NCBI GenBank assembly: GCA_046565765.1
Contig: JBKHXX010000080.1
Coordinates: 1-64,000 of the forward strand
Source: JBFMCT01 sp046565765
Lineage (GTDB): Bacteria; Actinomycetota; Acidimicrobiia; Acidimicrobiales; AC-14
Direction: 5' to 3'
DNA length: 64,000 nucleotides
A model generated the notes under the pieces. It had not been told where the DNA came from. It searched no databases and saw only the letters and a list, made by a program, of their open reading frames with translations. This document shows positions 51,096-59,969 of this stretch, piece after piece. The stretch's first letter is position 1; the number at the start of each line of letters is the position of its first letter. Position numbers and translations under genes: made by a program.

Positions 51096-51718
51096 GCTCG
51101 CAGGGGATCGTCGAGATCCACGAGGCCCGGCTGCGTGAACTGCCCGAGCTCGTCCGGCTGGTGAGGGTCAAGTTCCTCGAGCACGACGGCCGCTATCGCA
51201 GCGGCGGCCGTCTGGCGCGAGTGCGGCGCCGTGCTGAGGTCATCGTCGGCGCATGGGGCGAGATGCTTTCGGCCGACGTCTGGACGGACCTGGCCCACGA
51301 CGCAGTGGTCTGTGAGACGCCCAGGCGGCGCAAGCCGCGCTTCTGGGCGGCGGTGGCAGTCGTGGCGCTTCTGTTCTCGCCCCTGGTCGCACTTCCGAAC
51401 GGCGCGTTGGTCGCCTTGGTCACGCTGATGGCCGTACTCCTCCCCTTCCTCCCCGGTGGGATCCGGGATCTTCGTCGTGCCCGCCAACACCGGAGCGGCG
51501 CTGCGGTGCTCACCTTCCTCGCCTCCCGACGCCCGGGAGCCGGCCGAGCGCTGCTCGACGCTCGTTGTGAGGCGGCTGACGCACGCCGGGCCTGGCTGTG
51601 CCTGGATGCGCCCGAGGCACTAGAGGAGTTCTACCGGGGCTCCGGCTTTGAGCGGGTTGGCCATGCGGACATCACGCCCGGCCGGACCATCTACATGGAA
51701 CGGGCGCCGCGGGGCTGA
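51092..51718 (+). CDS. Membrane-embedded GNAT-like protein
   Basis: The 208-residue protein has an N-terminal domain, then two membrane segments (about 88-104 and 106-122), then a C-terminal block (RPGAGRALLDARCEAADARR ... EEFYRGSGFERVG) that looks like the acetyl-CoA-binding and C-terminal parts of GNAT acetyltransferases. A membrane insertion within the fold is unusual. The start overlaps the preceding stop; it is the last gene before the Tn554-like module. Confidence 0.55.
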   Translation: MSSQGIVEIHEARLRELPELVRLVRVKFLEHDGRYRSGGRLARVRRRAEVIVGAWGEMLSADVWTDLAHDAVVCETPRRRKPRFWAAVAVVALLFSPLVALPNGALVALVTLMAVLLPFLPGGIRDLRRARQHRSGAAVLTFLASRRPGAGRALLDARCEAADARRAWLCLDAPEALEEFYRGSGFERVGHADITPGRTIYMERAPRG

Positions 51719-51766
51719 CACGGATGTCTCTGCGGGTGGGAACACCCGTTCGCTAACGTTGCAGCG

Positions 51767-51868
51767 ATGGCCCGGGTCACCGACGAGGAGCTTGAGCAAC
51801 GTCGCCGGTCGATCGTTCTTCTATCGCCGGGGCAGCCCGCTGGACTGTCGAGTTCTTTGAGACTGTGA
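51767..51868 (+). pseudogene. Truncated reading frame at the left edge of the Tn554-like module
   Basis: A short frame begins MARVTDEELEQRRRSIVLLS, which reads like the start of a folded protein, and stops after 33 residues near the left edge of the recombinase module. I infer that the module interrupted this gene. The continuation was not found to the right. Confidence 0.4.
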
Positions 51869-51875
51869 GGCATGT

Positions 51876-51928
51876 GTCCTCAGCGTGCACGGCGTGTTCC
51901 GAATTGGCTGCCGGGAAGCGCTGAGGAC
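51876..51928. repeat. Inverted repeat near the left end of the module
   Basis: GTCCTCAGCG at 51876-51885 and CGCTGAGGAC at 51919-51928 are perfect 10-bp arms. A third related copy (TGTCCCCAGCG) lies near 51946. These may be recombinase binding sites. Confidence 0.5.
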
Positions 51929-51988
51929 TATCCGCCGGGCCGGTGTCCCCAGCGCTTACCGTGCGCCATCTTGATCCGGGCGCAGCGA

Positions 51989-53077
51989 GTGACCACCGTG
52001 TCAGGCGGCGAGTCGTGGACCGTGGTCGGGGTGACGCTGCTGCCGATTCTTGAGATCGAGGAGTTCCTCGCCTACTGCACCGCAGTCGGGAAGTCGCCCC
52101 GGACGGTCGAGACCTACGCCTACGCCCTGGCCATCCTCTTCCGCTTCCTCGATGAGCGCGACGTCGATTGGCGTGAGCTGACCCTGGAGCAGGCCGCCCG
52201 CTTCGTCGAATGGCTCCAGCGCCCGGCGGCCGAGGTCATCGTCCTGCTTCCGCTGGCCGGTGGCCAGGTGCCGGGGCGCCAGCCGGCGACGGTCAACAAG
52301 ATCACGGCGGCGATGACGTCGTTCTACGACTACCACGCAGCCAATGGCGTCGCGGTGGTGGAGCGCATCGTCGTGTGGCGCAACATCGCCCGCCGGCGCT
52401 ACAAGCCGTTCCTCCACCATGTGAGCAAGGGCCAGCCGGTCCGCCGGTCGCGCCTGCGGGTCCGCCAGCCCGAGATGCTGCCGACGATCCTGTCCCCCGA
52501 CCAGGTGCAGCAGTTGCTCGACGCCTGTGCACGCCGGCGGGACCGGTTCCTCGTGGCCCTGCTCTATGACACCGGCCTTCGGATCGGGCAGGCCCTCGGC
52601 CTGCGCCACGAAGACTTCCGCAGCTGGGAGCTCAGCGTGGTGGTGCGGCCTCGCAATGACAACGCCAACCGAGCTCGGGCCAAGACCCACAAGGAGCACC
52701 TGATCGCCATCACCGCGGAACTAGTCGAGCTGCACGGTGCGTACATGTTCGAGGAGTACGGCGACCTCGACAGCGACTACGTCTTCGTGAACCTGTGGGG
52801 CGGTCGGCGGGGCCAGGCCATGACCTACGCCACCGTCGACGCTCTCTTCGCCCGGCTCCGGCGTCGCACCGGCGTCCGGGTCACACCCCACATGCTGCGC
52901 CACACCCACGCCACCGAGCTGCTCCGGTTCGGTGTCCAGACCGACATCGTGGCCCGGCGCCTGACCCATGCCGGGACGTCGTCGCTCCATATCTACGAGC
53001 ACCTCGACCAGGCGGACCTGCGAACCTCGCTGGAGCCGTTCTGGGCCGCCCGGGCCGCGGCCGTGACGTCGTCGTGA
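51989..53077 (+). CDS. tnpA: Tn554 TnpA-like tyrosine recombinase
   Basis: About 362 residues from GTG 51989; the start could also be GTG 51998, 52022 or 52031. The N-terminal core-binding domain (EEFLAYCTAVGKSPRTVETY) precedes a catalytic domain with TGLRIGQALGLR (Arg), HMLRHTHATELL (HxxR) and a C-terminal Tyr in SLHIYEHLDQ. The length fits TnpA of Tn554 (about 360). It overlaps tnpB by 4 bp. Confidence 0.85.
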   Translation: MTTVSGGESWTVVGVTLLPILEIEEFLAYCTAVGKSPRTVETYAYALAILFRFLDERDVDWRELTLEQAARFVEWLQRPAAEVIVLLPLAGGQVPGRQPATVNKITAAMTSFYDYHAANGVAVVERIVVWRNIARRRYKPFLHHVSKGQPVRRSRLRVRQPEMLPTILSPDQVQQLLDACARRRDRFLVALLYDTGLRIGQALGLRHEDFRSWELSVVVRPRNDNANRARAKTHKEHLIAITAELVELHGAYMFEEYGDLDSDYVFVNLWGGRRGQAMTYATVDALFARLRRRTGVRVTPHMLRHTHATELLRFGVQTDIVARRLTHAGTSSLHIYEHLDQADLRTSLEPFWAARAAAVTSS

Positions 53078-55356
53078 GCACCTCGACGCTCGCCGCGGTC
53101 CCGTCGCTTCCCGGGACGGGGACGGGCTACTGGCAGCGCCTCGACTCGGCGGTGCGAGCCGAGTTCCGAGTCGACCTCTACCGGCCACCCCAGGACGACC
53201 CGATCCTGCGGCGCCGACGCTGCTGCGCCGTGCCGGGATGTCGCCTGACGCTCGGCCCCGACGACTCCTACTGCAAGCGCCACGACAAGCAGTGGCGGGA
53301 CATGGGCCAGCCCGAGCCGGCGGAGTTCCTGGCCGTCGTCCCTCCGAGCACGCCGGTGAGGATCTCGGGCGGACGGGTGTGTGCGGTCGAGCACTGCGGG
53401 AACCCGGTGTTCGCTCGGCGCTGGTGCCGGCCCCATGACCACATGTGGCAGCGGCGCCGATGTCCGGACGGGTTCGAGACGACCGCCGCCACGGTGCGCC
53501 AGGTCCTCCCTTGCCGCGTCCGCCATTGCGGGCGCCCCGAGGCCGTCATCGCCTACGGCCTGTGCGGGGCCCACCGTCGCCACTGGAAGCAGGCGGGCGA
53601 GCCGCCCCTCGACGCGTTCATCGAGGGAGCACAACGGGTTCGCAACATCGAGACGGCCTACTCGGTCGTCGGGATGGCGCCTGGGCCGAAGCTGGAGCTG
53701 CAGTACCTCCTTCAGCAGCGCCGCGACGCCGTCGGGGCGAGACTGCGGGCCGATGCCTTCCTGACGATCGTCGAAGCGGTCCGCTCCGAAGGCGACTCCT
53801 GCGGATCCCTACTGGAGCGGCCGTTGGCCCACTGGGAGGGACTGCTCCGTGCCGCCAGTCACTCCGCGCCGGGGCGCAACGGCTCGGGGATCCAGCTCGG
53901 CTTCCTGCGGTGGGCCTACGCCGAGCTCGCGCTGCTGGTCGAAGACGATCCCTGGGAGGGCGACGTCTGGTACTCCCGACGTATCAGGCCGGGCCATGAC
54001 ACCCACGTGCGGGCGATCGACTGGGGCCGCATACCCCAGCAATGGCTCCGAGACGCGGCCAAGCGCTGGGGGCGGCTCCGGGCCACGACCCTGACGCTGG
54101 GCGTGGTGTCCAACGACGCCCGCAGGCTGGCCCGCTTCGGGGAGTACCTGGCTTCGGAAACGACCGTGCGGTGGCCCCGCGACCTCACCCGGCCCAAGCT
54201 CGAGGCCTACCTGGCCCGCATCGCCGTCGAGCTGCCCACGGTCGAGCGGGATGGGACGCTCAGCACCCTGCGGATGTTCCTCGTCGATGCGGCCGAGTTC
54301 GGGATGCTCGACCTCCGCCCCGATGTCCGGGTGCGACGAATCGACTACCCCCGCCGACCCGAGGCGCTGCCACGGTTCCTGCCCGAGCCGGTGATGGCCG
54401 TGCTGGAGAGGCCCGAGAGCCTCGCCCTGCTTGGCGACAACGGTCTGCGCAATCTGGTCCAGGTCCTCATCGGCACCGGGCGGAGGGCCAAGGAGCTCTT
54501 GCGGCTCCCGACCCAGTGCGTCGAGGCCGGGCCCGACGGCGACCCCTACCTCCGTTTCTACTCCGGGAAGATGGCCAAGGAGGACATGATCCCCATCGAC
54601 CCGGCCACGGCCGCCGCCATCGCCGCCCAGCAGGCCCTGGTGCTGCGGATGTGGCCGGGAGGGTCCCCGTGGCTGTTCCCCCGGCCGAAGGTCAACCCCC
54701 TCGGCGCCTACCCCTTCGGCCTCAGCACGCTCAACCGGGGACTGAACCGCTGGGCCGAGGCCCTCGACCTGCGGGCCCCGCTGCCGCCGGACGCACCACC
54801 GGGGTCGGTGGCGCCACTGGTCCACCTCACCGCCCATCGCTTCCGTCACACCATCGCCACCCGGATGATCAACGAGGACGTCCCCCAGTACGTGATCCAG
54901 CGATTCCTGGGCCACCAGTCGGCCCAGATGACCCAGCGTTACGCCGCCATCCACGACAAGACGCTGGGTGAGGCGTTCAAGCGCTACCGCCAGCGGGTGA
55001 CGTGCTCGGGAGAGGTCGTCGTCTATCAACCCGACTCGCCCATGAGCCAGGGCATGAAGCTGACCGAACGGCTGAAGCGGGCCCGACAGACCCTTCCCAA
55101 CGGCTACTGCGGTCGTCCCCTGCAGACCGACTGCATCCACCCCAACTTCTGCATCGGCTGCACCCAGTACGCCGCCGACGTCACCTTCCTCCCGGTGCTG
55201 CGCGGTCAGCGGGCGCGGGCGACGACGCTGGAGGTGACCTGCGCCGAGGAGGGCAGGACCCGCTGGGCCGAGCGCAACCGCAAGGACATCGACGCCCTGA
55301 CCGTCATCATCGACGCGCTCGAAGACCTCCCGGAGGCGACCGACTTTGCGCCGTGA
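53074..55356 (+). CDS. tnpB: Tn554 TnpB-like tyrosine recombinase with zinc fingers
   Basis: The 760-residue protein starts at GTG 53074. Three CxxxxC...CxxH zinc-finger-like units lie at the N-terminus (CCAVPGCRLTLG, CAVEHCGNPVFARRWC, CRVRHCGRPEAVI). The catalytic domain has TGRRAKELLRLP (Arg), HRFRHTIATRM (HxxR) and LGHQSAQMTQRYAAIHD (His, Tyr). A C-terminal Cys cluster (CIHPNFCIGC) follows. Finger-bearing TnpB is the usual type of Tn554-like elements. Confidence 0.85.
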   Translation: MSTSTLAAVPSLPGTGTGYWQRLDSAVRAEFRVDLYRPPQDDPILRRRRCCAVPGCRLTLGPDDSYCKRHDKQWRDMGQPEPAEFLAVVPPSTPVRISGGRVCAVEHCGNPVFARRWCRPHDHMWQRRRCPDGFETTAATVRQVLPCRVRHCGRPEAVIAYGLCGAHRRHWKQAGEPPLDAFIEGAQRVRNIETAYSVVGMAPGPKLELQYLLQQRRDAVGARLRADAFLTIVEAVRSEGDSCGSLLERPLAHWEGLLRAASHSAPGRNGSGIQLGFLRWAYAELALLVEDDPWEGDVWYSRRIRPGHDTHVRAIDWGRIPQQWLRDAAKRWGRLRATTLTLGVVSNDARRLARFGEYLASETTVRWPRDLTRPKLEAYLARIAVELPTVERDGTLSTLRMFLVDAAEFGMLDLRPDVRVRRIDYPRRPEALPRFLPEPVMAVLERPESLALLGDNGLRNLVQVLIGTGRRAKELLRLPTQCVEAGPDGDPYLRFYSGKMAKEDMIPIDPATAAAIAAQQALVLRMWPGGSPWLFPRPKVNPLGAYPFGLSTLNRGLNRWAEALDLRAPLPPDAPPGSVAPLVHLTAHRFRHTIATRMINEDVPQYVIQRFLGHQSAQMTQRYAAIHDKTLGEAFKRYRQRVTCSGEVVVYQPDSPMSQGMKLTERLKRARQTLPNGYCGRPLQTDCIHPNFCIGCTQYAADVTFLPVLRGQRARATTLEVTCAEEGRTRWAERNRKDIDALTVIIDALEDLPEATDFAP

Positions 55357-55723
55357 CAACAGCCATTACCTCCGCGCCGCCCAGCGTGCAGCGCACGACG
55401 ATCTCATCCGTCGGGCCGGCGAAGCCGTCCGCGAGCTGGATCGCCGCGGTGAGCCGGTCACCTTCGCCACCGTGGCCCGGGCCTCCGGGGTCTCGCGGTC
55501 GTTCCTGAACAAGGTGCCGGCGCTGGCCACCGAGATCCGCCGCCTCCGCTCGCTCCGGCCGAGAAGCGCCGTCGGTGTGCCCTCGGCGCAGCGGATGTCC
55601 GACGACTCGAAGGCAGCGCGGCTCAGCCAGCTGCAGGAGGCCAACCGCATGCTCCGGACCGAGGTCGGTCGGCTCCGAGACCAGAACGCCATCCTCCTGG
55701 GGAAATTGCGCGATGCTCGCTAG
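55346..55723 (+). CDS. tnpC: Tn554 TnpC-like protein
   Basis: The 125-residue protein starts at TTG 55346 within the end of tnpB. It has an HTH-like segment (VTFATVARASGVSRSFLNKV) and a C-terminal coiled coil (LQEANRMLRTEVGRLRDQNA). Size and order match TnpC of Tn554, which stimulates or orients recombination. Confidence 0.8.
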   Translation: MRRDNSHYLRAAQRAAHDDLIRRAGEAVRELDRRGEPVTFATVARASGVSRSFLNKVPALATEIRRLRSLRPRSAVGVPSAQRMSDDSKAARLSQLQEANRMLRTEVGRLRDQNAILLGKLRDAR

Positions 55724-55993
55724 ACGACCCCGGGCGCGGGGAGGGGCTCCGGGTATGCCCGCAGGGCCGACCGGTGCCGGCGCCACGGGTGTTCGCCCGT
55801 GCGAGGGTGGCCTGGCGCTTTACGTCAGCCTTGCCCATGATGTCCCAGCCGACGCAGCCGGGCGCCGTTTCGGTCGGGCGCCCCGCCCCACGCGAAACCG
55901 GGGACGAGAAGGCTGACCCGCCCTCCCGTCCCCGCTCCGCCACCCGTGGTGGTCGGCGGTCTGAGATTCAAACAAGTTGGCCGTGGAGTCGGG

Positions 55994-56113
55994 TTACCAG
56001 CCCCAGCCGGACCGGCCGTCGGCCAGGGCGGCGGTGGCACTGGCCACCACCAGGCCCACGCTGGTGAAGGCGGCCAGGGCCAGGCGGGCGACGCGGGTAC
56101 GCAGGGTGTTCAT
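55994..56113 (-). CDS. Small secreted peptide (39 aa) next to the LAL regulator
   Basis: The frame at 56113-55994 has a basic N-terminus, a hydrophobic core and an ALA cleavage-like site, leaving DGRSGWGW as the mature octapeptide. GGAAGA precedes the ATG. It is too short for ordinary gene calling. It lies divergent from the regulator gene with operator-like repeats between the two, so it could be a signal peptide for that regulator. Confidence 0.5.
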   Translation of the reverse strand: MNTLRTRVARLALAAFTSVGLVVASATAALADGRSGWGW

Positions 56114-56189
56114 GGTGTCTTCCGTTTCTGTCTTGCCGGGGCTTCGTGCCGTCGGCTTCGTGATGCCTACTTTGACGATCCGGGCCTCC

Positions 56190-56290
56190 CCTTACATCCG
56201 GCGAATGCCTACATTCGGGCTGCAAATGTCTTAGCTGCGCGTGTCGGCGGCCCTACATCCGGGCTGCAAATGTCTTAGATGCGCGTGTCG
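56190..56290. repeat. Tandem direct repeats between peptide and regulator genes
   Basis: A 39-bp unit is repeated at 56208-56246 and 56252-56290 with two mismatches, a period of 44 bp; a partial copy starts near 56190. Each unit holds a short dyad of the form ACAT(T/C)-N9-AATGT. Only two full copies, so it is an operator array and not a CRISPR. Confidence 0.7.
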
Positions 56291-56332
56291 CGTCCTTACC
56301 TGGCGGGGCCATGGCGGGCCATACTGGGGACC

Positions 56333-59302
56333 ATGGCGGAGCGGGTGGCGAGCCCGGTGTTCGTGGGTCGCAGAGCCGAGCTGGCCGCCCTGGAAGCCGC
56401 CCTGGCCTCGGCGGGCCGCACGGCCGCGGTGCTGGTGGGCGGCGAGGCGGGGGCGGGCAAGAGCCGCCTGGTGGGCGAGTTCACCACCGCCGCGGCAGCC
56501 TCAGGCGCCCGGGTGCTGGCCGGGGCGTGCGTGGCCCTGGGGGCCGAGAGCCTGCCCTATGCCCCGTTCATGGGTGTACTGGGCCAGCTGGCCGCCGAGG
56601 TCGGCCCCGACGGGATCGAGGCCCTGGTGGGCCCGGGCCGGGTCGACCTGGCCCGCCTGGTGCCCGAGCTGCGCCGCCCCGGTGATGACTCCCGCCCCTC
56701 GGGACCGGCCGAGCGGGCCGTGCTGTTCCAGGTGGTGCTGCGGACCCTCGACGCCCTGGGCGCCGAGGGTCCGCTGGTGGTCGTCGTCGAGGACCTGCAC
56801 TGGGCCGACGCCTCCAGTCGGGACCTGCTCGCCTTCCTCCTGGGCCGCGTGCACACCGGCGTGCTCCTCGTGGCCACCTACCGCAGCGACGAGGTCCACC
56901 GCCGCCACCCGCTGCGGCCCTTCTTGGCCGAGGCCGCCCGCTCCGAGCGGGTGACCCGCGTCGACCTGGCCCCCCTCAGCGCCGACGAAGTGACCCGCCA
57001 GCTCGAGGCCATCGCCGGAGCGACGCTGCCGCCGGCGGTGGTGGAGGCGGTGGTGGCCCGGGCCGAGGGCAACCCGTTCTTCGCCGAGGAGCTGCTGGCC
57101 GCCGGGGGCGGCGACGAGCTGCCGCCGGACCTGGCCGAGGTCCTCACCGCCCGCCTGTCCGCCCTGCCCCCCGTCGCCCAGAACCTGGTGGCGCTGGCGG
57201 CGGTGGCCGGACCGCGGATCGGCCACGATCTGCTCGGCACGGCGGCCGCCCGTGCCGGTGTCGAGTTCACAAGCGCGGTGCGGGAGGCGGTCTCGGGCAA
57301 CGTCTTGGTGGCCGACGCCTCCGGCAGCTACGCCTTCCGCCACGCCCTCCTCCAGGAGGCGGCCTACGCCGAGCTGCTGCCGGGCGAGCGGGCCACGCTG
57401 CACGCCGCCTACGCCGCGGCCCTGGCCGAGCATCCCGAGTGGGCGACGACCTCGGCCGGCGCCGCCGGCGAGCTGACCTACCACTACCTCGCCGCCCGCG
57501 ACCCAGCCCGGGCCCTGGAGACGTCGGTCGCCGCCGCCGCCGGGGCCAGCGAGACCTACGCCTTCGCCGAGGCTCACGCCCTCTACGAGCAAGCCTTGAA
57601 CCTGTGGGACCAGGTGCCCGAGGCTTCCGAGCTGGTCGGTGATGACCGCGCCCTGCTGCTTCAGCGGGCCGCCGACGCCGCGGTGTTGGCCGGGGCCACG
57701 GCGCGTGCGACCACCCTGGTGGGCGGCGCCCTCGACGAACTCGACGTCGGCACCGAGCCGGCCCGAGCCGCGCTGTTGCACGAGCGCCTGGCCCGGCTGC
57801 TCTCCGAGCGGGGCGAGACGGAGGCGTCGCTGGCCGCCAGCCGCCTGGCCGTGTCCCTCATGCCCGACGAGCCGTGCGCCGAGCGAGCCCAGGTCATCGG
57901 CGGGGAGGCCAGGGCCCTGGCGTTGGCCGGCCACTACGAGGAGTCTCGGGCCCGGGCCGAAGCGGCGGTGGAGGAGGCACGTCGGGCCGGGGCCCGTCGG
58001 GAGAAGGGCTACGCCCTCAACACCCTCGGCACCGTCCTCGGGCGCCTGGGGCAGCCGGAGAAGGCCGTGGTGCTGCTGGAGGAGGCGCTCGTCATCGCCG
58101 AGGCCGTCGGCAGCCTGGAGGACATGAGGCGGGCCTACAACAACCTGGTGGCCACCCTCGACGATGCGCTGGGGAAGCCGGGCCGGGCCGCCGCCGTCGG
58201 GCTGGCCGGCGCCGACCGCTTGGAGTCGCTGAACTACGAGATGGGGGCGACCTACCTGCGCTCGGCGGCCGCGGTGTCCCTCATGGCGTCGGGGTCGTGG
58301 GCCGAGGCCGAGCGCCACGCCGCCGCCGTGCTCGCCGGCCTCGTCGCCGCCCCCGACGTCATCGCGGCCTGGCATGCCCGCATCGCGGCCGGCACGGCCG
58401 CGCTGCGTCGGGGCGACTTCGTGGCCGCCCATCGGCACCTCGAGCGGGCCCAGAGCCTCTGGTCCGAATCGACCAACCCCGACTACCGGGCCATGGTGGG
58501 TGCCGCCCTGGCCGAGCTGGCCCTGGCCGAGGGCCTTCTTGACGATGCCCGCGCCGCCGTCGACGTCAGCCTGCAGGCCCTGGCCGGCACCGAGGCTCGC
58601 CACTCCGTGCGGCTGCTGGCGAGCCTGGGCCTGCGAGCCGAAGCCGACCGCAGCCGCCGCGCCACCCGCGCCCTGACGGAAGGGGAAGCGCGCCAGCGGG
58701 CCGAAGCGCTCATAGAGCTGGCTCGGGCCACGAGGGTGAGATCCACAGCAGACGTGCCGACGACCATCCAGGGTGAGGCGCTACTGGCGCTGTGCGAGGC
58801 CGAGTGGGCCCGCGTCCGGGGCGAGCACGACGGCGGCCACTGGGCACAGATCGCGCAGGCGTGGGCCGCCTCCTATCCTTATGAGTCCGCCTATGCCCGT
58901 TGGCGGGAGGCTGAGGCCCTTCTCGCATCGGGCGCCAAGGAAGATGCCGTCGTCCCCTTGCGCCAGGCCTTCTCCGAGGCCTCCCGGCTGGGAGCCGGCC
59001 CCTTGTTGGCCGATGTCGAGGCGCTCGCCCGCCGGGCCCGTATCCGGGTTGCCCGGACTACTGCCGAGGAGACATCCGAGTCGGCGGGCGGGACTGGCTT
59101 GACGCCCCGAGAGGTCGAGGTCCTGGCGTTGTTGGCCGCCGGGCATTCCAACCACCAGATCGCCGAGGCGCTGTTCATGAGCGACAAGACCGCCAGCGTC
59201 CATGTGTCTCGGATCCTGACCAAGCTCGGGGTCGCCAACCGAGGCCAGGCCGCGGCCCTGGCACACCGCCTCGGGATGATCGAGGAACGGTCCGCTCGCT
59301 AG
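56333..59302 (+). CDS. LAL-family LuxR regulator with AAA-type ATPase
   Basis: The 989-residue protein has an N-terminal AAA/STAND ATPase (Walker A GGEAGAGKS, Lys43; Walker B VVVVEDLHW, Glu153-Asp154), a middle of helical repeats (TPR-like, including YEQALNLWDQVPEASELVGD) and a C-terminal LuxR HTH (LTPREVEVLALLAAGHSNHQ near 922-985). LAL proteins are ATP-dependent transcription activators, often of secondary metabolism. ATG 56333 is chosen because VFVGRRAELAALE follows; the earlier frame lies in the repeats. Confidence 0.9.
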   Translation: MAERVASPVFVGRRAELAALEAALASAGRTAAVLVGGEAGAGKSRLVGEFTTAAAASGARVLAGACVALGAESLPYAPFMGVLGQLAAEVGPDGIEALVGPGRVDLARLVPELRRPGDDSRPSGPAERAVLFQVVLRTLDALGAEGPLVVVVEDLHWADASSRDLLAFLLGRVHTGVLLVATYRSDEVHRRHPLRPFLAEAARSERVTRVDLAPLSADEVTRQLEAIAGATLPPAVVEAVVARAEGNPFFAEELLAAGGGDELPPDLAEVLTARLSALPPVAQNLVALAAVAGPRIGHDLLGTAAARAGVEFTSAVREAVSGNVLVADASGSYAFRHALLQEAAYAELLPGERATLHAAYAAALAEHPEWATTSAGAAGELTYHYLAARDPARALETSVAAAAGASETYAFAEAHALYEQALNLWDQVPEASELVGDDRALLLQRAADAAVLAGATARATTLVGGALDELDVGTEPARAALLHERLARLLSERGETEASLAASRLAVSLMPDEPCAERAQVIGGEARALALAGHYEESRARAEAAVEEARRAGARREKGYALNTLGTVLGRLGQPEKAVVLLEEALVIAEAVGSLEDMRRAYNNLVATLDDALGKPGRAAAVGLAGADRLESLNYEMGATYLRSAAAVSLMASGSWAEAERHAAAVLAGLVAAPDVIAAWHARIAAGTAALRRGDFVAAHRHLERAQSLWSESTNPDYRAMVGAALAELALAEGLLDDARAAVDVSLQALAGTEARHSVRLLASLGLRAEADRSRRATRALTEGEARQRAEALIELARATRVRSTADVPTTIQGEALLALCEAEWARVRGEHDGGHWAQIAQAWAASYPYESAYARWREAEALLASGAKEDAVVPLRQAFSEASRLGAGPLLADVEALARRARIRVARTTAEETSESAGGTGLTPREVEVLALLAAGHSNHQIAEALFMSDKTASVHVSRILTKLGVANRGQAAALAHRLGMIEERSAR

Positions 59303-59403
59303 GCAAGCCGGCGCAACTCCTGCAGTCGTTGCGGCGGGTGCCTCATGCCGAGCGGGTTCGGCCACTGCTCTTTGCAGCTCAACCGAAACCACTCTGGAGG
59401 CAT

Positions 59404-59652
59404 GTGCGCAGCGCAAACAGGCTGGTCGACGGCCCGCTGCGCATTTGTGCTTTACAGAAGTCGAAGGAAGAGGCGATCGAACTCTTTGAGAACCTGCAGC
59501 GCTGCCGGTCCCGTGCGCGCCAGCTACTGCGCGCCCTTCGCGAGGTTGGAGCGATCGCCGAGGCGGCTCTTCGATCGCTAATCACCGCGACGGACACTTC
59601 CCACCGCGGTGGCCACCCCGGACGGCGGTCCGTAACGCGAGCCGACGGATGA
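59404..59652 (+). CDS. Small hypothetical protein (82 aa)
   Basis: GTG 59404 lies 4 bases after GGAGG. The product has a coding-like helical centre (EEAIELFENLQRCRSRARQL) and a low-complexity end. The frame is open earlier at 59329 but without a good start signal. Uncertain whether expressed. Confidence 0.4.
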   Translation: MRSANRLVDGPLRICALQKSKEEAIELFENLQRCRSRARQLLRALREVGAIAEAALRSLITATDTSHRGGHPGRRSVTRADG

Positions 59653-59678
59653 GGTCGGAAGCGGGGGACGGCCCGCGT

Positions 59679-59969
59679 TCAACGGAGCACCAACGAGTAC
59701 CCGACCGCTGTCAAGACGCCCACTCCCGCGAGGAGAGCGGTTCGCACGAGCATCTCGGGAAGCGTCGCGGAGCCGAACTGGCTCCAGGTCAGCCGCTTCC
59801 CGGCGAGTGTAGGCAAGCGTCCAGCGACCCACGCAAGGGCGAACACACCGCCGAGCCCGATGGCTAGAGCAAGTGGGCGGGTGGCCAGGGCGACTATGGC
59901 GGCACCGCCCCAGCCCCAGATCGGCCGCTGCTTCCAGATCGGTTGGCCTCGAGCACCATCGTTCGACAT
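59679..59969 (-). CDS. Small membrane protein (96 aa)
   Basis: ATG 59969 follows GGAGGATGA, a strong ribosome site. The 96-residue protein has two membrane segments: AAIVALATRPLALAIGLGGV and MLVRTALLAGVGVLTAVGYS. No family is recognised. Confidence 0.65.
   Translation of the reverse strand: MSNDGARGQPIWKQRPIWGWGGAAIVALATRPLALAIGLGGVFALAWVAGRLPTLAGKRLTWSQFGSATLPEMLVRTALLAGVGVLTAVGYSLVLR

Larger units (their letters stand above)
11941..51718. mobile_element. Integrated conjugative element at tRNA-Ala (right end not found)
   Basis: The left end is defined by a tyrosine integrase whose gene runs into the tRNA. Inside are replication (primase-helicase), partition (ParA, RHH, two ParB), a type IV secretion set (VirB4, VirB6-like, TcpC-like, peptidoglycan hydrolase), a coupling ATPase and many cargo genes. 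No copy of the tRNA 3' end was seen elsewhere in the window, so the right limit given is simply the last gene before the Tn554-like module. The real end may lie further right, including beyond base 64,000. Confidence 0.8.
51870..55730. mobile_element. Tn554-like transposon module
   Basis: Two large tyrosine recombinases and a small third protein occur in the Tn554 order tnpA-tnpB-tnpC with overlapping genes. The left end shows repeats at 51876-51928; the right end is undefined. Limits are approximate. Tn554-like elements insert by recombinase action without terminal inverted repeats. Confidence 0.7.

Noticed and set aside
56190..56290. CRISPR-like repeats near the LAL regulator
   Set aside because: Only two full copies 44 bp apart with a 5-bp gap, no true spacers and no cas genes. 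I kept it as an operator array.
58900..59302. Antisense frames opposite the LAL regulator
   Set aside because: They mirror the HTH coding region, have biased composition and no ribosome sites.
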